From the NCBI GenBank assembly GCA_964019135.1, contig OZ025248.1, forward strand, positions 42,773,670-42,837,669: a stretch of 64,000 nucleotides of DNA, written 5' to 3'. The notes beneath the pieces were generated by a model. The model made no database searches and was not told the origin of the DNA. It saw only the letters and a program-made list of their open reading frames with translations. Positions 59,288-64,000 of this stretch are shown piece after piece. The translations under genes were made by a program, and so were the position numbers. Every line of letters starts with the position of its first letter. Positions within the stretch are counted from its first letter, which is position 1. The stretch comes from Arenicola marina (Eukaryota > Annelida > Polychaeta > Arenicolidae).

Positions 59288-59299
59288 TATCTGACCCAT

Positions 59300-60080
59300 C
59301 TGAGGTCTATGCACCCTTTTATAAGATGTTACCTGCTGAAAACAAATTCAAACACAACGATGATTGCAATATATGAACATCACTAGGGAACATCAATGTC
59401 GGTCAGCTATGAAGCCACTTTAACAGTTACTGTAACACAAATATGCATTATAATTGCAGCAAAACTATGACAGTCAACCAATTCACACGTTAAGACACAA
59501 AGAAGTCTTCAAGGAGAGATCAAGCAACATAACACCCACTTCATATGTACCGCACTTGACTCGCTCTGAAGCCAGTTTAACAGTTATCAGAACTTAAAAC
59601 ACTTTAAACAAAATAACACATTATAATTGCACCCGATCCAATTCCCGGTCCACAGCTTCACCACATCCGACCTAAGTAACAAGTAAGTCTTTCAGCTCAT
59701 ATCAATTATATATGTGTACCTGCCACCAAATCTGCCGGACATCAGCCCTAAAAGTACTTCCCCTTACTTCGGCAGTCTTCGGCAGTCAGTCCTCGTTTTA
59801 CACCAGCTCGTCGATTTCCGACTGGCGTCTAAAGAACTTTGGCAAAGTCTATGCAAAGTCTTTGCCTAGACATCATTGCGCCCTTACAAATAGGATAGAA
59901 ATGCGTGGAAACTTACCTATCGTATTTGTTTGATCGCAATATCCATGTCTTTTAATCCATTTTTTTTAATTAAGAAGTCTGCTGAACTTCTTGCGAATTC
60001 CTTGAAACAGCCAGGCGACTAGTCTAAGCCGACCTTGACCTTAGTGTCTTTTATTTATCTCCGCCGCCAGGTGGCTGGGC
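59300..60080. other. No gene; decayed repeats
   Basis: Two diverged copies of about 160 bp (59,400 and 59,565; shared TGAAGCCA-TTTAACAGTTA and CATTATAATTGCA). Sequence at 59,815-59,930 (GACTGGCGTCTAAAGAACTT, TAGACATCATTGCGCCC) is related to an arm of the foldback element in RPL24 intron 2. Confidence 0.5.
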
Positions 60081-60089
60081 GCTAGTTCC

Positions 60090-60360
60090 CTGGGGGCCGT
60101 ATTGTTCTAGGACCACTACTATTTGTTATCTACATAAATGATCTACCAGAGGTGATCCAATCATCCAGCAAACTCTATGCTGACGACACCAAAGTGTATA
60201 GACATATAATAAACACTGACGATGAGAAACGATTCCAGGAAGACATTGACAGCCTCCAACAATGGTCAGACAAATGGCTATTACGCTTCCACCCAGATAA
60301 ACGCAAAACAATGACAATAGGAAGAAGAGAAGAAGTCCCAGCAAACTATTACATGACGAC
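60090..60360 (+). pseudogene. Reverse transcriptase fragment (LINE)
   Basis: One frame reads VLGPLLFVIYINDLP, then SKLYADDTKVYR and LQQWSDKWLLRFHPDK: RT palm motifs including YADD. The preceding GVPQG block is disrupted by frame shifts near 60,090. It is truncated on both sides, and its right end meets the inverted-repeat element that begins near 60,435. Confidence 0.85.
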
Positions 60361-60434
60361 AAAAACTTGTGACCGAGGAGTGGGCGAGGGGGAGGAAAAT
60401 ATGACAGCGGCCGTCGTTGTCGACCAATGGCTAG

Positions 60435-61955
60435 ACATTGACTCAAGGATACCAAACTGTTTTGCTGTTGAACAATCTTCCTTCTATATGTTACTAAATC
60501 GACAATCGCAGTGATTGCCAATCATGAGCAATAAGTGAGCTTCGCTGAAACAAGTCACAACCACGATGGATGATGAACTGGAAGCTTGGCGCCCAATGGA
60601 ATGAATCAGCAAAAACGGATACACATTTCTCTTTAAAACAAGCTAGATCACAAAATCCGTTTTCTTAAACTAAAATGGAGATAATCACACTGGAAATAAT
60701 TTTCTTCTCGTGAATCTCAAAAAAGTCATTTTGCAAAGCGTATTCTATCCACCAACAACGTGTTTAACGGTGTGTTCTATCGCCGCATATCATATCTTTT
60801 TAGTAGCCATTAATGCATACTTCTGTTGTTTCCTCGGAGTCGTGTTTTGCCGGTAAACATGCAGGAGGTCATTGTTTTCTCAGGGCGTGTCATTATTGTA
60901 CCAGAACGTGCCATGTTGTACCATTACAGTTATATCACAATGTATGGAAAAACGTCATTTTTCCGTCTCTATAAGGCTCATTAAAAGTAAAAGGATTTAA
61001 AGGTAAGGAGAATGCCCATGTAACAGTACATTCTTGAAAAAGAATGTACGAGGCGCAAGCCGAGTACATATCTTTTCAAGAATGAACTGTTATACGGGTA
61101 TTCTCTGACTTAAAGTACGGTCGGTGAGCCTCACGTGGTCCATGAAGCGTGAATAAGAGTTCTTTTAAGATGTACATTGCATCTCTCGCTTCCGAAACCA
61201 ATAAAATAGTTGACTGAAGTCTATATTTCGGTTTTCGAATAAGTTCATATTCTATCTGAGAACCCACGAAATGTATTGTTGTAGCAATGGTAAACTTGAG
61301 TCATACGCGAGCTGAGCTGAAACAGTGGTTCGCCCTGACATGGAAGAACGTCGGACGCTGCAGCCACAAGTCAGTTTAGTTCATCTTCAGATTGCAAGAA
61401 TGAAGTCGTGTTTCGCATCAAGACGTGTAGGCTACTTCGCATGGATTATGTGCCCTTATACAGACGATAATGGTCATTTAAATGTGGAATAGGATACAAT
61501 GGTTCAAATTATTGGATACTGAAAGGATATGATACGCAGCGATGTTGCCATGGTGTTTGACACAAGTCACACCCAGTGCGTTGTTAATGGATAGGATATG
61601 CTTTGTAAACGAGTTTCGTGGGATTCACGAGAAAGAAAAATGATTTCTAGTGTGATTATAGGATATAAGGAAATGTCGGTATGGATGTTACATATGAATT
61701 ACATATGATCTCAAATTCAGTTTTTAAAGTGGATTTTCTGATCTATGCTTGTTTTGATGAGAAATTTGTATCTGTTTTTGCTGGGGCTTTTCGTCGGGCG
61801 TCAAGTTTCCAGTTCATCATCCACTGTGGTTGTGACCTATATTTCAGACAAGCTCACTTATTGCTCATGATTGGCATTGACTGCGATGGTCGATTTCGTA
61901 ACAGAAGGACGATTGTTCAACAGAAAAATTGTTTGGTCTCCTTGAGTCAATCGCA
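60435..61955. mobile_element. Long inverted-repeat (foldback) element of about 1.5 kb
   Basis: Arms of roughly 380-440 bp (60,435-60,815 and 61,515-61,955) are inverted and diverged; for example CCAATCATGAGCAATAAGTG at about 60,518 has its exact complement near 61,860. The core has a smaller palindrome (CATTCTTGAAAAAGAATG, near 61,030). No transposase. Target duplication not identified. Confidence 0.65.
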
Positions 61956-62484
61956 ATTTATCAGCTCGCTAAAACAGTACATTCGTGAAAAATAATGTAC
62001 AGTTTAGACAATAGAATGACGTCATAACCATACTTTAAGTTTGTGTGAAACCGAAAACTGAGAAAGGGAAAATGCTACTTTTCTGATGTTCAGTTCAGTA
62101 AAACAAGAAACTAGTACACCTAATATCTTGGACGGCATATCCTGCATGGGTTTGGAATAAGTGAATGCCACTCCCAGGTCAGAGGTGATTAAAGGGATGG
62201 GCCAGGTGGGAGGGGGGGGGGGGGGTACATACTACCGTGTCGCTCTTCCATGTTGGGGCCCAGCATTGTTTTAATATAGCTCACGCTATATGGGCTTTAA
62301 ACATGGAGGATGGACCATCCCACCCTGGTTTACCAGGACCTCCCACACACCAGCTGTGCAAGGGGAACTGGTGGAACAGGATTGAGGAAAAAGCACTCAA
62401 GCGTGGGCGGGGCTTAGTGTCGGAGTGTGGCCATAATTTTTTTTTTCATCTGATGTATGCAGTCTCAGCTCCTCTTACATTGTC
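61956..62484. other. No gene seen; repeat fragments
   Basis: Includes AACAGTACATTCGTG near 61,973, like the palindrome at 61,025, and the segment at 62,399 identical to one at 43,761. Confidence 0.4.
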
Positions 62485-62725
62485 GGGGCCGACCTGGTAG
62501 CTCAGTGGGTTCGCCTGGAGAGCTCTGGCCACCTGAGAGCCTAACGGCGCGTGGATCGATGACTCGAGCCCCGCTGTGGCCATGTCTGTGCGGTCGCAGG
62601 ATAAAGATCCCATGTCTTTCTTCGCAAAGAGTAGGGGGTTACCCCCGGGGACATGGCTCCACTCTCCCTTCCTTGCCCCATTGGCGCGATATGACCACAT
62701 GTGGTTAAAGCGTCCTGAATATACA
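62485..62725 (+). mobile_element. tRNA-derived SINE, family B, second copy
   Basis: Head GGTAGCTCAGTGGGTTCGCC, a decayed box B (GATGACTCGAGCCCC), then the family B body CGCAGGATAAAGATCCCATG, TAGGGGGTTACCCCCGGGGA and CATGGCTCCACTCTCCCTTC. It matches 26,690-26,925 on the other strand. Confidence 0.8.
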
Positions 62726-62859
62726 GGCAACCAAGCTCACCGCTCTTTCGCACACTTGCAGGGCAGGTGACATGAATATAATCACGTACTCTGTTTTCTG
62801 AGGACACTCCGCGGTCGAATAGTGTGCATCGTGCGTTCATCGACCACTCCCGCCTCAAC

Positions 62860-63291
62860 TTACGTGTCGACTGCCAGGTACAGGCGTGGAGCAGTCCAAC
62901 TGGGTGACGGGGGTGGGGAGTGTGACGAGACTGGGAGGGGGTTGGGGTGGGGAGTGTGACGAGACTGGGAGGGGGTTGGGGTGGGGAGTGTGACGCGACT
63001 GGGAGGGGGTTGGGGTGGGGAGTGAAATGCGACTAGCTGACTGAGTGTTCCGGTCAAACATCCATGTGTGAACGACTCCCCGAAGTACCGAACACGGACC
63101 CGGTAAATTGCATAAAGAGGTCTGCCGCCGGGGCAGATGACAAGATAAAGCCTACGGTCAAACTGTACGGCCTGAAACCTTTCTTCGTTCCTGTGGTTTC
63201 TACGATATCGCTGGCACTGTACTATCGGATATAATAATACAATAACACAAGTCATAATCATGCACCAATGTCCCAGTAGGCCAATGGTCAT
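62860..63291 (-). CDS. Hypothetical membrane-anchored ORF, 143 codons
   Basis: ATG at 63,289-63,291. Residues 3-24 are hydrophobic (LLGHWCMIMTCVIVLLYPIV), then a basic RYRRNHR and a mixed stretch of about 60 residues (RLYLVICPGGRPLYAIYRVR) with ordinary composition. The last third is Pro/Ser-rich and comes from a 34-bp tandem repeat at about 62,895-63,030. I recognise no family. It could be a first exon with signal anchor, a TE ORF, or chance; the repeat part may be read-through beyond a missed donor. Confidence 0.3.
   Translation of the reverse strand: MTIGLLGHWCMIMTCVIVLLYPIVQCQRYRRNHRNEERFQAVQFDRRLYLVICPGGRPLYAIYRVRVRYFGESFTHGCLTGTLSQLVAFHSPPQPPPSRVTLPTPTPSQSRHTPHPNPLPVSSHSPPPSPSWTAPRLYLAVDT
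62895..63030. repeat. 34-bp G-rich tandem repeat, 4 copies
   Basis: Unit GGGAGGGGGTTGGGGTGGGG plus AGTGTGACGAGACT. Copies are nearly identical; the last ends AGTGAAATGCGACT. The spaced G-runs could form a quadruplex (inference). Confidence 0.9.
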
Positions 63292-63754
63292 GTCGATGTA
63301 ACTTATTGATCAGGATGGAATTCACTAATCCTCAATAATTTAATCGGCGGTCGACATACAGTGACAGATGCCACATGCAATCTACAATCAGGTAAGGATT
63401 CAAAGATAGATCATTTCATTCTAAGGGAGGGGTGTCGGGGGAGGGGGAAAAGTGACTATGGTCGTGTAGAGTCGGGGGTCCCCGGGTACAGGAGGGGGAT
63501 ATCGCTTCGTAGCTGAAACCTGATGACATTTTGTTGCTATTTTCCTCTTGTCTAGCATGATAAGGAAGGATAAACGGTTTTTATTCGAGGCGCAGGGAGG
63601 ATCCAGACGCACGGCGGTAAATAATTGTTCCATAACTGAAAATCTGGTTTTTCCACGTGGCCCCATTTCCTGGCGTATTGCCATCCCGTCTCTCACCCTG
63701 ACCTGCTAATGGGAAGGATATAGGCCTACCGCATCTAGCCCAGTCGGTAACCTG

Positions 63755-63950
63755 GAATGTACGGGCCCCAGAGGCCCTTTTTCGACACGGCGACGTTTAA
63801 ATTCGACAACGCGACATTTGGGCTGCCTTAAAATCGACATGCGACACAAGACTTAGCGACACGCGACATGGACCTCTCCTTTAAATCGACACGGGACTTG
63901 GACCTCTTCTTAAAAGCGACATGGCTACTCTCCCTCATGGGCCCTAAGGT
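63755..63950. mobile_element. Inverted relative of the dispersed repeat at 13,975-14,215
   Basis: GGGCCCCAGAGGCCC at the start and CATGGGCCCTAAGG at the end, with CGACATGCGACA and TTAAAATCGACA motifs complementary to those of the 14-kb copy. Non-coding. Confidence 0.5.
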
Positions 63951-64000
63951 ACGCTGTCCAAAGCTTATGTGATAACAATATGATGCATTCAACACCAGTG

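Overview
This window is animal nuclear DNA, most likely from an invertebrate (a lophotrochozoan or an invertebrate deuterostome; the sequence does not decide). Genes are split by GT-AG introns, there are tRNA-derived SINEs, a CR1/L2-type LINE and DNA transposons, and an unusually large share of the window is minisatellite. Nothing bacterial, phage or CRISPR-like is present. Most long open frames here are shadows of tandem repeats.

Five spliced genes can be rebuilt from exon boundaries and matching phases. (1) Plus strand, left edge to about 8.4 kb: a CENP-U-like inner-kinetochore protein, 5'-partial, with a repeat-rich N-terminus and a conserved C-terminal coiled coil spread over small exons. 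(2) Minus strand, 14.63 to 9.57 kb: ribosomal protein eL24 (RPL24), five coding exons, complete, with a 5'TOP-like leader. (3) Minus strand, 25.29 to 22.66 kb: the 3' part of a membrane protein with one sushi (CCP) module, a transmembrane exon and a tail exon; its signal-peptide exon was not found. (4) Minus strand, 43.26 to 40.48 kb: a complete 210-aa paralogue of (3), with signal peptide, one sushi module, transmembrane segment and basic Ser/Pro-rich tail. (5) Minus strand, 52.09 to 50.66 kb: MTRES1 (C6orf203), a mitochondrial S4-domain RNA-binding protein, four coding exons.

Mobile-element genes: a decayed LINE at 27.6-31.07 kb inserted inside a 29-bp minisatellite; an SGNH-hydrolase ORF at 56.6-57.85 kb of the kind carried by some non-LTR retrotransposons; a transposase-like remnant at 55.9-56.5 kb; an RT fragment at 60.1 kb; a 1,190-bp Mutator-like element with about 360-bp inverted ends and a 9-bp target duplication at 58.1-59.3 kb; and several foldback or MITE-like elements and SINE copies.

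The most striking pattern is where some minisatellites lie. The 41-bp array at 23.46-25.13 kb is about forty copies of the 3' end of the sushi exon plus its splice donor. The 72-bp array at 50.06-50.70 kb is nine copies of the last coding bases, stop codon and start of the 3'UTR of MTRES1. The 21-bp array before CENP-U exon 4 shares a short motif with that exon's start. Other arrays sit inside coding sequence (CENP-U exon 1, the SGNH ORF). Gene edges seem to have seeded local repeat expansion here. The genes do not form one pathway; the two sushi genes are the only evident functional cluster.
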